DNA of 33,039 nucleotides from Bradyrhizobium guangdongense (GCF_006483445.1 NZ_PPPT01000081.1:1-33039), one strand, 5' to 3'. Positions 16,490 through 25,925 are shown, counted from the stretch's first letter. Notes: generated from the letters alone by a model not told the origin. Numbers and translations are program-made.

Positions 16490-17403
16490 AAAACCTTCCG
16501 CTTCTCCAGCTCCCGCCCCGTCTCCAGCATCAGCCGCCTGAGCCAGATCGAGCCCGGGTCCATCTGCGCGCGGGTCGGATAGAACATGAACTGCTCGTCG
16601 ATCCCGGGATCGATCGGCGGCGTCACCGTGGCGAGCGAGAGCTGCCTTGACAGCGCCGCGATCAGCCGGCGCGGCACGAAGGCGACGAGGTCGGTGCGGG
16701 CGGCGACGTGCAGCGCCTCGATATAGCCGGGGACGACGAGGGCAATGTGCCGTTCGATGCCCTTGGTGCGCAGCCAGGTGTCGATCAGGTCCTCGGGCTG
16801 GCCGCGGATGATCACGGCGACATGGCGCGCGGCGAGGAATGCGTCGCGCCGCTTCAGCTTCGCCTGCATGGGATGGCCGCGCCGCACCGCCAGTGCATCG
16901 CTGTCGGTGTAGAGCGACTGGCGATGAAATCCCTTGAAGGCGTTGCCGATCGAGATCACGAGATCGATGGTGCGGGCGAACTCGGCATGGAAGATCGCGG
17001 GCCCCCGCCACGGCACGACGTCGATGCGGACGTTTGGCGCCAGCCGCGTCACCTTCGCCATCAGCGGCGGCATCAGGAGTTCGACCGCGAGGTCCGGCAT
17101 CATCAGGCGAAACTGCCGCTCGCTGCGCGCGGCATCGAATTCGTCGGGGACGAACAGCCCGCGCACCTGGTCGAGCGCCTGCGCCAGCGGCGCACGCAGC
17201 GCCTGCCCGCGCGGCGTCAGCTCCATCCGCGCGCCGGTGCGCACCAGCAGCGGATCGCCAAAAATGTCGCGCAGCCGCTGCAGCGCATGGCTCGCGGCCG
17301 GCTGCGACAGCCCGATCCGCAGCGCGGCGCGGCTGACATTGGCCTCGCGCAGCAGGGCGTCGAGCGCGGTCAGCAGATTGAGGTCAAGCGAATTCAAATT
17401 CAT
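16486..17403 (-). CDS. LysR-family transcriptional regulator
   Basis: A 305-residue LysR regulator. The winged helix-turn-helix is at about residues 6-65: LDLNLLTALDALLREANVSRAALRIGLSQPAASHALQRLRDIFGDPLLVRT. The effector domain follows, with RQFRLMMPDLAVELLMPPL at its first strand and RGHPMQAKLKRRDA farther on. The chosen ATG (17403) gives the standard MNLNSLDLNLL start; an extension to 17427 is possible but would run through the operator. A divergent NTF2-fold gene begins 90 bases away and is the probable target. The effector molecule is unknown. Confidence 0.92.
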   Translation of the reverse strand: MNLNSLDLNLLTALDALLREANVSRAALRIGLSQPAASHALQRLRDIFGDPLLVRTGARMELTPRGQALRAPLAQALDQVRGLFVPDEFDAARSERQFRLMMPDLAVELLMPPLMAKVTRLAPNVRIDVVPWRGPAIFHAEFARTIDLVISIGNAFKGFHRQSLYTDSDALAVRRGHPMQAKLKRRDAFLAARHVAVIIRGQPEDLIDTWLRTKGIERHIALVVPGYIEALHVAARTDLVAFVPRRLIAALSRQLSLATVTPPIDPGIDEQFMFYPTRAQMDPGSIWLRRLMLETGRELEKRKVL

Positions 17404-17427
17404 AAGGTGAATAGATATCATATTCAC
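17398..17427. promoter_or_regulatory. LysR-type operator (T-N11-A boxes)
   Basis: Two overlapping dyads sit at the lysR start. ATTCA-N5-TGAAT at 17398-17412 contains the T-N11-A core typical of LysR boxes. GTGAATA at 17407-17413 and TATTCAC at 17421-17427 form a perfect 7-base inverted repeat around a GATATC centre. The AT-rich patch stands out in GC-rich DNA and lies in the gap between lysR and its divergent neighbour. Confidence 0.68.
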
Positions 17428-17493
17428 TATCGATTGGAAGAATGATGCGCGCGCGGCGATGATCCCTTGGCGAACTCACCAACGGAGCAACAC

Positions 17494-17934
17494 ATGAGCG
17501 CCGCAACCAACAAGAAACTGCTGCAGGACATTTTTGCCACCGCCGCCGATCCCGACCCGGCCGCGCGCGACCGCGCGCTGTTCACGGCGAGCCTCGCCGA
17601 GGACGCCAGATGGGTCGTGACCGGGCAATATTCCTGGTCGCGCACCTTCGCGGGCAAGGAGTCCATCCTCAACGATCTGCACGGCCACGTCCGCACGCGG
17701 CTTCGCGACCGCACGCGCACCGTGGCCCACCGCTTCATCGCCGACGGCGACGTCGTCGTGGTCGAAGCCAAGGGCGACAACGTCACCAGGGAGGGCGTCC
17801 GCTACGACAACGACTATTGCCTGGTGTTCCAGCTCGCGGACGGCAAGATCAAGGAGATCAGGGAATATTGCGACTCGATCCTGACCGAGAAGGCGTTAGG
17901 GCCGTTTCCCGCGAATAAGTCGGCGGCTGCGTAG
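17494..17934 (+). CDS. NTF2/SnoaL-like small protein (3 of 3)
   Basis: A 146-residue NTF2-fold protein: N-terminal helix KKLLQDIFATAADPDPAARDRALFTASLAEDARWVVTG, then RTFAGKESILNDLHGHVRTRLR, and the sheet strands ending in DYCLVFQLADGKIKEIREYCDSILTEKAL. The last block is typical of ketosteroid isomerase-like proteins. The ATG at 17494 has GGAG seven bases upstream. It diverges from lysR across a 90-base gap that holds the LysR-type operator, so regulation by that LysR is likely. Enzymatic function is unknown. Confidence 0.84.
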   Translation: MSAATNKKLLQDIFATAADPDPAARDRALFTASLAEDARWVVTGQYSWSRTFAGKESILNDLHGHVRTRLRDRTRTVAHRFIADGDVVVVEAKGDNVTREGVRYDNDYCLVFQLADGKIKEIREYCDSILTEKALGPFPANKSAAA

Positions 17935-17941
17935 GCTTGTC

Positions 17942-17974
17942 GTCATTCCGGGGCGCGTGTCGCCCCGGAATGAC
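17942..17974. terminator. Palindromic repeat (family A, minimal) as bidirectional terminator
   Basis: A compact hairpin: GTCATTCCGGGGCG at 17942-17955, a five-base loop, then CGCCCCGGAATGAC at 17961-17974, 14 perfect base pairs. It lies exactly between the convergent NTF2-fold gene and GST gene. It is the minimal form of repeat family A. No T-run follows, so a terminator role is inferred from its position and stability only. Confidence 0.6.
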
Positions 17975-17983
17975 AGTCAGCGA

Positions 17984-18670
17984 TCAAGCCACCTTCGTCG
18001 TCATGTGCTTGAACATGTTGCCGCGGGCCTCGTCGTCCATCTCGGCCTTGAAGGTGAACTTGTCCTTCAGCGCGATGGCGCGGGCCGCGGCAGGCCGTGC
18101 GGTGATTTCGTCCACCAGGCGCTTCACGTTCGGATATCGCGCAAAGGCGTCGTCGCCGAGCTTGAACGGCACCATCCGCGCCCAGCCCCACAGCGCCATG
18201 TCGACGATCGAATAGGCATCGCCGACCATGTAGCGGCGGCCGGCGAGATGCGCGTCGAGAATCCTGTAGTGGCGATCGGTCTCGTACTGATAGCGGTTAT
18301 GGGCGTAGTCGTGGTTCTGGTCCTTCGGCGCGAAATGCTTGAAGTGCACGGCCTGCCCGGAATAGGGGCCGACGCCGGTGGCGATGAACATCAGCCATGA
18401 CAGCGTCTCGCCGCGCACCGCGGGCGCGGGCAGGAACTTGCCGGTCTTTTCGGCGAGATAGAGCAGGATGGCGTTGCTGTCGAAAACGATCGTGCCGTTG
18501 TCGTCGATCGCCGGCACCTTGCCGTTCGGATTGATCTTCAGATATTCAGGCGTGAACTGCTGGCCCCTGCGGGTATCGACCGCGACCGGTTCGAAGGGCA
18601 GGCCGGCCTCTTCCAGGTACAGCGCGACCTTGGTCGGGTTCGGCGATCCGTTGAAATAGAATCTGAGCAT
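17984..18670 (-). CDS. Glutathione S-transferase, YfcG/nu-like
   Basis: A 228-residue GST. The thioredoxin-like domain begins MLRFYFNGSPNPTKVALYLEE; the N-P-T at residues 11-13 replaces the usual catalytic Tyr/Cys region, as in YfcG/YghU-type enzymes. NPNGKVPAIDDNGTIVFDSNAILLYLAE follows, with the cis-Pro and the Asp-Ser glutathione contact. The helical domain includes GDAYSIVDMALWGWARM, with the conserved Asp. Such enzymes often act as disulfide reductases with glutathione. Start ATG 18670 is preferred over an in-frame TTG one codon upstream. It is convergent with the preceding NTF2-fold gene. Confidence 0.92.
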   Translation of the reverse strand: MLRFYFNGSPNPTKVALYLEEAGLPFEPVAVDTRRGQQFTPEYLKINPNGKVPAIDDNGTIVFDSNAILLYLAEKTGKFLPAPAVRGETLSWLMFIATGVGPYSGQAVHFKHFAPKDQNHDYAHNRYQYETDRHYRILDAHLAGRRYMVGDAYSIVDMALWGWARMVPFKLGDDAFARYPNVKRLVDEITARPAAARAIALKDKFTFKAEMDDEARGNMFKHMTTKVA

Positions 18671-18798
18671 CAAACATCTCCCCCAGTTGTCGGGACCCTG
18701 TTGCGGCGGGCTTGCCGAACGGCGCTCTCCTCATGCCCGAAGGCACGCAGCCAGCGCAACCGACGAATCGGTGAGGTGGGTCCTGCGCGGCGCGCAGA

Positions 18799-19125
18799 TC
18801 AGCCGGAATAGACGAAGCCGAGCACGGACGCGGCGACCACGACGAGGCCGGCGGCTTCCACGCGCATGGCAAGCCGCGTCGCGGCGTGCAAATTGGAGGC
18901 TTGCGTCGCGCGCTCCGATCCGCGCGCATAGCCGTTGACGATCACGTCGTGACTAAAACTTTCGCGCGCCTCGATCCCGCTTGCAAGTCCGGTGCAGATC
19001 AGCAGCACGCCGAACAGCGCGAGCCCGGCAAAGCCGAGCAGGCCGATCAGCATCATCGGAAACATGCCAATCAGGAAGATCGGCAGCAGCGGCAGGAGCA
19101 GCAATGACTCGGACTGGCGTCGCAT
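18799..19125 (-). CDS. Small membrane protein of unknown function
   Basis: A 108-residue protein. A long hydrophobic stretch at about residues 8-50 would form two membrane helices around a methionine/glycine turn, a polar middle includes GIEARESFSHDVIVNGYARGSE, and a third helix is near the C-terminus (AAGLVVVAASVLGFVYSG). AAAGGGG lies six bases before the ATG at 19125, a strong ribosome site. I do not recognise the family. It is flanked by the second GST gene and by repeats (19203-19373). Codon pattern looks like its neighbours. Confidence 0.65.
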   Translation of the reverse strand: MRRQSESLLLLPLLPIFLIGMFPMMLIGLLGFAGLALFGVLLICTGLASGIEARESFSHDVIVNGYARGSERATQASNLHAATRLAMRVEAAGLVVVAASVLGFVYSG

Positions 19126-19202
19126 GGGGTCGCCCCTTTCAAGACGAGGGCTCATGACGTGAATCTAGTCCTCGCCAAGGCAGCATTCAAGGAGCGCCGT
19201 GG

Positions 19203-19228
19203 GGTGGGCAAAGCGTAGCGTGCCCACC
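19203..19228. repeat. Small inverted repeat
   Basis: GGTGGGCA at 19203-19210 and TGCCCACC at 19221-19228 form an 8-base inverted repeat around AAGCGTAGCG. It is a short hairpin upstream of the small membrane protein gene and next to a family A repeat. Confidence 0.6.
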
Positions 19229-19246
19229 ATTTCTGCATACCATGCT

Positions 19247-19373
19247 GTCATTCCGGGGCGCGCGTCAGCGCGAGCCCGGAATCCATTGTGCCGCATGCGC
19301 TGTGGGTCGATGGATTCTCAGATGCGCAATTGCGCATCATAGCTCGCTCGCTTCGCTCGCGCCCCGGAATGAC
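19247..19373. repeat. Palindromic intergenic repeat, family A (copy 4)
   Basis: Left end GTCATTCCGGGGCGCG, right end GCGCCCCGGAATGAC, with inner GGAATCCATTGTG matched in part by CGATGGATTC and a further small ATGCGCAATTGCGCAT hairpin. It lies just after the ccrM stop (19387 on the minus strand) and may end ccrM transcription. Confidence 0.83.
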
Positions 19374-19386
19374 AGAAGGGGAGACC

Positions 19387-20913
<1,527 letters not shown>

Positions 20914-21861
20914 ATGCGTTATGACGATTTCCGTCGCAGCGACGATATCGAGGATCGTCGCGACGACAGCGGCGGCGGCATGGGGGGCGGCGGCGGTTTC
21001 GGCCTTCCGATGGGCGGCGGCGGGCTCGGCATCGGCACCATCATCGTGCTCGGCCTGCTCGGCTATGCCTTCGGCATCGATCCGCGCATCCTGATCGGCG
21101 GCGCCGAGATCCTGACCGGCGGCGGCCAGGCGCCAAGCTACCAGACCGACCGCCAGGCCTCGGGCGGACAGGTCAAGCGCGGCGCGCCCACCGACGAGAT
21201 GGGCAGCATGATCTCGGGCATCCTCGGCGAGATCGACGACCGCTGGAGCGAAATCTTCCAGGCCAGCGGCCAGACCTACACCGGACCGAAGATCGTGCTG
21301 TTCCGCAACGCCACCAATGGCGGCCGCTGCGGCATGGCGCAGTCGGCGATGGGCCCGTTCTACTGCCCGCCGGACAAGACCATCTTCCTCGACACCGGTT
21401 TCTTCCGCGAGGTCGAGACGCGTTTTCGCGGCTGCTCCGGCAAGTCGGCGTGCAACTTCACCACCGCCTACATCATCGCGCATGAGGCCGGTCATCACAT
21501 CCAGAACCTGCTCGGCATCATTCCGCGCGTAACGCGGCTGCAGCAGCAGGCCGGCAGCAAGGCGGAAGCCAACGCGCTGCAGGTGAGGGTGGAGCTGCAG
21601 GCCGACTGTCTGTCCGGCGTCTGGGTCAATCGCGAGGAGAAGAAGCGTCCCGGCTTCCTCGAAGCCGGCGACATCGACGCCGCGCTCCGCACCGCGACCG
21701 CGATCGGCGACGATACGCTGCAGCGCCAGGCCACGGGCCGCGTCGTCCCCGATTCCTTCACCCACGGCTCGGCCGAGCAACGCAAGCGCTGGTTCATGAC
21801 CGGCTATCAGCAGGGCACGGTGCAGGCCTGTAACACGTTTGGTAATAACGGGTCGCTGTAG
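20914..21861 (+). CDS. YpfJ-type neutral zinc metallopeptidase
   Basis: A 315-residue protein of the YpfJ/predicted neutral zinc metallopeptidase family. After a charged start (MRYDDFRRSDDIEDRR) comes a glycine-rich stretch and one membrane helix at about 40-54. The zinc motif HEAGHH is at 190-195, in AYIIAHEAGHHIQNLLG. Four cysteines (139, 151, 174, 180) flank it and could form disulfides. The C-terminal ELQADCLSGVW and HGSAEQRKRWFMTGY are family signatures; the Glu in ELQADC is the likely third zinc ligand. Catalytic activity and substrate are not established for the family. GAGAGGGGAAG precedes the ATG at 20914. Confidence 0.92.
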   Translation: MRYDDFRRSDDIEDRRDDSGGGMGGGGGFGLPMGGGGLGIGTIIVLGLLGYAFGIDPRILIGGAEILTGGGQAPSYQTDRQASGGQVKRGAPTDEMGSMISGILGEIDDRWSEIFQASGQTYTGPKIVLFRNATNGGRCGMAQSAMGPFYCPPDKTIFLDTGFFREVETRFRGCSGKSACNFTTAYIIAHEAGHHIQNLLGIIPRVTRLQQQAGSKAEANALQVRVELQADCLSGVWVNREEKKRPGFLEAGDIDAALRTATAIGDDTLQRQATGRVVPDSFTHGSAEQRKRWFMTGYQQGTVQACNTFGNNGSL

Positions 21862-21871
21862 TTGGCAATGG

Positions 21872-21990
21872 CGTCATCCTGAGGTGCTCGCCTCTTCGGC
21901 GAGCCTCGAAGGATGACGGAGCGCCCGGCCCATCCTTCGAGGCTCGCCCTGCGGTGCGTTGCACCGCACGACGAGCACCTCAGGATGACG
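21872..21990. repeat. Intergenic repeat, family D
   Basis: CGTCATCCTGAGGTGCTCG at 21872-21890 and CGAGCACCTCAGGATGACG at 21972-21990 are a perfect 19-base inverted repeat. Inside, GCGAGCCTCGAAGGATG and CATCCTTCGAGGCTCGC form a second perfect pair. The element folds as a cruciform-like structure between the peptidase gene and moaB. Confidence 0.88.
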
Positions 21991-22012
21991 TCGGAGAATG
22001 GGAGAAAGAGTC

Positions 22013-22576
22013 GTGGCGTCCACCAACGAAGAGAAGCAATTCATCCCGCTCAACATCGCGGTGCTCACCGTCTCCGACACCCGTGCGCTCGCTGACGACA
22101 AGTCCGGCCAGACGCTCGCCGACCGCATCATCGAGGCCGGCCATCACCTTGCCGCACGCGAGATCGTCACCGACGATGTCGAGGCGATCAGGGCCGTCAT
22201 TCGCCGCTGGATCGCGGACGCCGGCATCGACGCGGTCATCACGACGGGCGGCACCGGTTTTACCGGCCGCGACGTCACGCCGGAGGCGATCGAGCCGTTG
22301 TTCGAGAAGCGCATGGACGGTTTTTCCATCGCCTTCCACATGATGAGCCACGCCAAGATCGGGACGTCGACGATCCAGAGCCGCGCCACCGCGGGTGTCG
22401 CGGGCGCCACCTACATCTTCTGTCTCCCCGGTTCGCCCGGCGCCTGCCGCGACGGCTGGGACGGCATCCTCAAAGCCCAGCTCGACTACCGCACGCGCCC
22501 CTGCAATTTCGTCGAGATCATGCCGCGCCTCGACGAGCATCTGCGCCGCCCCAAAGCGCAAGGCGCGACGGTGTGA
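22013..22576 (+). CDS. moaB: Molybdenum cofactor biosynthesis protein B
   Basis: A 187-residue MoaB/Mog-fold protein. LNIAVLTVSDTRALADDKSGQTLADRI at the start holds the conserved Ser-Asp-x-Arg, and ITTGGTGFTGRDVTPEAIEPLF has the GGTG molybdopterin-binding loop and the conserved Asp. CLPGSPGACRDGWDGIL is the PGSP motif. MoaB/Mog-type enzymes adenylate molybdopterin for molybdate insertion. The GTG at 22013 has GGGAG eight bases upstream and is preferred; an ATG at 21998 is in frame but would place its ribosome site inside the family D repeat. Other mo genes are not in the window. Confidence 0.93.
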   Translation: MASTNEEKQFIPLNIAVLTVSDTRALADDKSGQTLADRIIEAGHHLAAREIVTDDVEAIRAVIRRWIADAGIDAVITTGGTGFTGRDVTPEAIEPLFEKRMDGFSIAFHMMSHAKIGTSTIQSRATAGVAGATYIFCLPGSPGACRDGWDGILKAQLDYRTRPCNFVEIMPRLDEHLRRPKAQGATV

Positions 22577-22591
22577 CCGCGGACGCCGGTG

Positions 22592-22756
22592 CCTCTTCCC
22601 TTCCCCCCTTGTGGGGGAAGGTGGCGCGAAGCGCCGGATGAGGGGTCTCTATCAGCGGATGACAATGCGAGAGATTTGTCGTGGAGGCAGACCCCTCACC
22701 CCAGTGAGCTTGTGTCTACCTGCGGAGCTGCCCTCTCCCACAAGGGGCGAGGGCAC
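22592..22756. repeat. Intergenic repeat, family B (copy 2)
   Basis: Same layout as 12313-12476: CCCCCCTTGTGGGGGAAGG on the left, CTCTCCCACAAGGGGCGAGG on the right, GGTGGCGCGAAGCGCCGGATGAGG shared with the first copy, and inner AGGGGTCT/AGACCCCT arms. It sits after moaB, before the convergent small gene. Confidence 0.83.
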
Positions 22757-22790
22757 AACAATGCGCATTGTGCATTGCTGCGACCCGTCT

Positions 22791-22934
22791 TCATGGCGGC
22801 ATACGTTTCAGCGAACGCCATAGGGCGAGCCACAAATCCCGCCACGCATCCCGCCCCAGCCTGTGCGCCCGGCGCTTGTACAGCTCAATCAAGTCTCCGG
22901 TGACGCGGCGCGGACAATCGTGCCGCTGATACAT
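22791..22934 (-). CDS. Small arginine-rich protein coupled to the MarR-GNAT gene
   Basis: A 47-residue basic protein, MYQRHDCPRRVTGDLIELYK at the start and a C-terminal half rich in Arg, Leu and Trp that could form an amphipathic helix. Its ATG overlaps the TGA of the MarR-GNAT gene by one base (TGATG), a classic sign of translational coupling. I do not recognise the family. The alternative is that it is a chance open frame, but start overlap and the amphipathic tail argue for a real small protein. Confidence 0.5.
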   Translation of the reverse strand: MYQRHDCPRRVTGDLIELYKRRAHRLGRDAWRDLWLALWRSLKRMPP

Positions 22935-23920
22935 CAGAGGTCGCGCTCCCAGGTCTCGCCGACCAGGTTTTGGCCGAAGCTGCGATGCGGCTCGGTCGCG
23001 ACCAGGCGGAAGCCGGCATCGACGTAGATTTTTCGCGCGGCAGTCAGGATGCTCTGCGTCCACAGCGTCATGCGGCGATAGCCGCAGGCGCGCGCGAAGG
23101 CGACGCATTCGGCGACCAGCCGCTGCCCGAGGCCCTGGCCGCGCGCGGCGGGGTCGAGCAGCAAGAGGCGCAGCTTTGCGACGTCGTCGCTCGCCTTCAC
23201 CAGGAACACCGAGCCCACCGGCCGGCCCTCGATGTCGGCGATCCAGCAGCGTTCGCGCGAAGCGTCGTAGCTCGTCATGTATTTTGCGACGATTTCGGCG
23301 ACCAGCGCCTCGAAGCCGGAGTCGAAGCCATACTCGCTCGCATAGAGCGCGCCGTGGCTCTGCACCACCCAGCCCATGTCGCCCGGCCGCGGATCGCGCA
23401 GGATCGCCGTCGGCGCCGGCGTTCTGGGCCGATCGAGCAGACGTTCGACCGTGTCCATCGCGCCGGTCAGGCGCTTGCGGTCATCCGATGAAAGGGGCCG
23501 CAGCATCGCGGCGATGTCGTCCTGCTGTGTGCGCTCGAGCTTCGCAAAGGTCTGCCGGCCTTTTGCGGTCAGGCTCAACTGATATTGCCTTCGGTCGGTG
23601 GCGAGCGGTTTTCGCGCGATCAGGCCGGCTTCGTCAAAGTTCTGCACGATGCGGCTGAGATAGCCGGCGTCCAGCCCGAGCTCGATGCCGATTGCTTTCG
23701 CAGGCAGCTCGCCGCTATGGGCGAGCTCGTAGAGCACCCGCGCCTCGCTGAGCGAGAACGGGCTTTTCAGGAGCTGCTGGTCGAGCACGCCGAGCTTGCG
23801 GGTGTAGAAGCGGTTGAAGGCGCGCACCGCCGACACCTGGTCGGACATCTGGTCGTCGGACGCGGCATCGGACGGTCTGGTCGCAGGCGTCTGGCTTGAA
23901 GGCAGATTGCTGGAAGGCAT
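22934..23920 (-). CDS. MarR-type regulator fused to a GNAT acetyltransferase
   Basis: A 328-residue two-domain protein. Residues 28-165 are a MarR winged-helix domain: AFNRFYTRKLGVLDQQLL, SLSEARVLYELA, GLDAGYLSRIVQNFDEAGLI and TDRRQYQLSLTAKG (the wing). Residues 175-328 are a GNAT domain with the acetyl-CoA loop RGQGLG at 260-265 and the C-terminal AARKIYVDAGF. The fusion is a known architecture; the targets of both halves are unknown. It may sense a metabolite through the regulator half and acetylate it or a protein. A 47-residue gene is coupled at its 3' end. Start ATG 23920 is supported by GGTGCCCC just upstream, a weak ribosome site. Confidence 0.9.
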   Translation of the reverse strand: MPSSNLPSSQTPATRPSDAASDDQMSDQVSAVRAFNRFYTRKLGVLDQQLLKSPFSLSEARVLYELAHSGELPAKAIGIELGLDAGYLSRIVQNFDEAGLIARKPLATDRRQYQLSLTAKGRQTFAKLERTQQDDIAAMLRPLSSDDRKRLTGAMDTVERLLDRPRTPAPTAILRDPRPGDMGWVVQSHGALYASEYGFDSGFEALVAEIVAKYMTSYDASRERCWIADIEGRPVGSVFLVKASDDVAKLRLLLLDPAARGQGLGQRLVAECVAFARACGYRRMTLWTQSILTAARKIYVDAGFRLVATEPHRSFGQNLVGETWERDL

Positions 23921-23986
23921 GGGGGCACCTCGATACTTGCTATTGTCAATTAATTATTTGACTTTGGCAAGTATATTTGAGACCGC

Positions 23987-24556
23987 TCACGCCATCTTGA
24001 CGATCCTGGTGTGCAGCAGCGTCCGGGAGGAGCGGCCGAGCCGCCGCAGCAGCCGCGCTTCGGAGCGGCGCGCGTGGGGCGGATAGCCGCCCAGCTTGTC
24101 GTAATGGTCCCGCGCGATCAGGAGGCCCTGGTCGCCTTGCGGGCGCACGATCCGGGCCACGAAGCGCCAGGCGTCGCCCAGGCCGCGGCTGGCATAGGGC
24201 GAGCGCGCGTAGCGGAACACGGCCGCCCGCGGCTTGCCGCTCGCCGAGACGGTCTGGATGAACTGAGTGGTCTCGTCGATCCAGCCGGCGTCGAGCACGG
24301 CACCGGCGTGCAGGAACATCAGCCAGGGCGAACGCGCTTGCAGCGCGCCGGCGGCAAGCGCTGCGCCTTGCGAGCCTTCGAAACCGATGAAACGGCAGCC
24401 GGCAACGTCGGCAACGCGCTCGATCACGCCGTTGCTTGTGCCGTCGACCAGGAGGACCTCGCGGACCAAACCGGCTGCGGCACCAGGCACCAGCGCGGCG
24501 AGAGTTGCGACCGTCGGCTGTTCGACGCCTTCAGTCGGAATGATGACGCTCAGCAT
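23987..24556 (-). CDS. Family 2-like glycosyltransferase, small
   Basis: A 189-residue GT-A type glycosyltransferase. It begins MLSVIIPTEG, then EVLLVDGTSNGVIERVAD with the usual acidic position at the end of the strand (VDG here rather than DDG), GSQGAALAAGALQARSPWLMFLHAGAVLDAGWI, where HAG stands at the metal-binding loop in place of the usual DxD, and a C-terminal amphipathic region. The HAG variant is seen in a subgroup of small GT2-like proteins. Donor and acceptor are not evident. Nothing nearby suggests a polysaccharide cluster. Confidence 0.83.
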   Translation of the reverse strand: MLSVIIPTEGVEQPTVATLAALVPGAAAGLVREVLLVDGTSNGVIERVADVAGCRFIGFEGSQGAALAAGALQARSPWLMFLHAGAVLDAGWIDETTQFIQTVSASGKPRAAVFRYARSPYASRGLGDAWRFVARIVRPQGDQGLLIARDHYDKLGGYPPHARRSEARLLRRLGRSSRTLLHTRIVKMA

Positions 24557-24851
24557 GATTGAGGCTTCGATGTCTCAAGCTGGTGTTGGAGGCGCTGGGG
24601 ATTGTTATACCCTATAACCAATACCCTATAACCATCGGCCCGCGCGAGCGCAACGTCGCGACCGCGCCGGCCCTGCCGCATGGTAAACCACGCGCTGGTC
24701 CCGGCCAAATGCGACCTTGGTGGCAACCATGTTGCCAAATGTTTCGGCACCTGCGCGGCTTGAGAAGCCGCGGTGGCAAGACGTCGAAGGATCGTATTCC
24801 TGCGCGAGCTGCGCGGTTGCGCGTGGACATCCACCGAGAGGATTTGAAACG
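24557..24851. other. Intergenic region with a 14-bp tandem duplication
   Basis: About 295 bases between the glycosyltransferase gene start and the dioxygenase stop. ATACCCTATAACCA occurs twice in tandem at 24607-24634, AT-rich against the GC-rich background, about 50 bases upstream of the glycosyltransferase start, where its promoter is expected. Nothing else was recognised; an open frame on the plus strand is only a chance one. Confidence 0.6.
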
Positions 24852-25925
24852 TCAATCCAGCGGAACGTTCAGACGCGTCCCCTTGGTGATGATGCCGCCG
24901 CGGTTGCCGATCTCGATCGAACCATAGCGCTGCCTGAAGCAATCGGGCAGCGGCCGGTCGCCTTCCATGCTGAGCCAGAGCCGCAGCAGATGGCGCTTTT
25001 GGCCGGCGTCAGGCCAATCACGGAATCCGGTCCGGTCATGCAGCAGGGCATGATTGTAAACGAACTGCATGTCGCCCGGCCGAAGCCGCATGCCGAAATG
25101 CAGCGTGGGGTCATTTGCGAGCGCGTCGAAGAGATCGAGCGCCTCGACGTGAGCCGGCGTCAATCTCATCGCATCGGGAAAGCGCTGCGCGCTGTCGATA
25201 TACTGGCGCTGGTAGAACCCGGTGAGGAATCCCGCATGCCAATTCAGCACCGGGATTTCGAGATACGGCTTTTCGTTCTCCGGCACCTCGCCGCGCCGGT
25301 CGGTTGCGATTCTGTCGAACAGGAGCGCGGCAAGGTCGGGGCGCCTGTCGAACATCGCGTTGTAGATCGTCGACGTGCTGACGAGGAGCGAATCGCCTCC
25401 CTCCATCGCCTCGCGAATGCACAACAGCCCGACCACGTCGGACGAATCCGTGTGGAACGTCTGCCGTTCCGACGTCTGATAAATCCTTGTGTTCGGATCT
25501 TTCGCGTCGGCGCCGATGTCGCGGACGTGACCGAGGATGTGCCCCGCCGCATTTTGCGAGCGCGCCGATCCGAGATGCGCGCCCACACCGCAAAAGATCG
25601 TCGCGGCAAACTCCTGGCTGTAGTTTGCCACGGGGAGCCCGCGAATGACTTCGAAGCCGAGGCCCGTCAGCAGCGTGGTCTTGAGGGCTTCCAGATGCGC
25701 ACTGAGGTGAGGAAGTGGAAAGCTCTCCTTCGTGATGTCGGCGATCTTTTTGCTCCGGCCAAGATAGGATTCAGCCGCGCTCTCGAGTTCCCTGATCTCG
25801 CCGGCCGCAAGTGACACCAGCCATCGATCAGGATTGGCCTTCATCTCCGAACCCAGCCAGGCAGACGGGATGTCGATCTTGCCGGGAGGCCGATCGATCG
25901 CGCGGGGCATTGAGGCTACGTTCAT
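24852..25925 (-). CDS. TauD/TfdA-type Fe(II)/2-oxoglutarate dioxygenase
   Basis: A 357-residue enzyme of the TauD/TfdA superfamily. The metal site HTD is in RQTFHTDSSDVVG and the distal His in YNHALLHDRTGFRDW, followed by HLLRLWLS with the 2-oxoglutarate-binding Arg. These enzymes use Fe(II), O2 and 2-oxoglutarate to hydroxylate small molecules, such as alkylsulfonates, phenoxyacids or amino acids. The substrate cannot be inferred. The ATG at 25925 is preceded by GGAG; the frame stays open to 26084 but that extension runs into a repeat and a transposase-like fragment, so it is rejected. No transporter or regulator is adjacent. Confidence 0.9.
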   Translation of the reverse strand: MNVASMPRAIDRPPGKIDIPSAWLGSEMKANPDRWLVSLAAGEIRELESAAESYLGRSKKIADITKESFPLPHLSAHLEALKTTLLTGLGFEVIRGLPVANYSQEFAATIFCGVGAHLGSARSQNAAGHILGHVRDIGADAKDPNTRIYQTSERQTFHTDSSDVVGLLCIREAMEGGDSLLVSTSTIYNAMFDRRPDLAALLFDRIATDRRGEVPENEKPYLEIPVLNWHAGFLTGFYQRQYIDSAQRFPDAMRLTPAHVEALDLFDALANDPTLHFGMRLRPGDMQFVYNHALLHDRTGFRDWPDAGQKRHLLRLWLSMEGDRPLPDCFRQRYGSIEIGNRGGIITKGTRLNVPLD

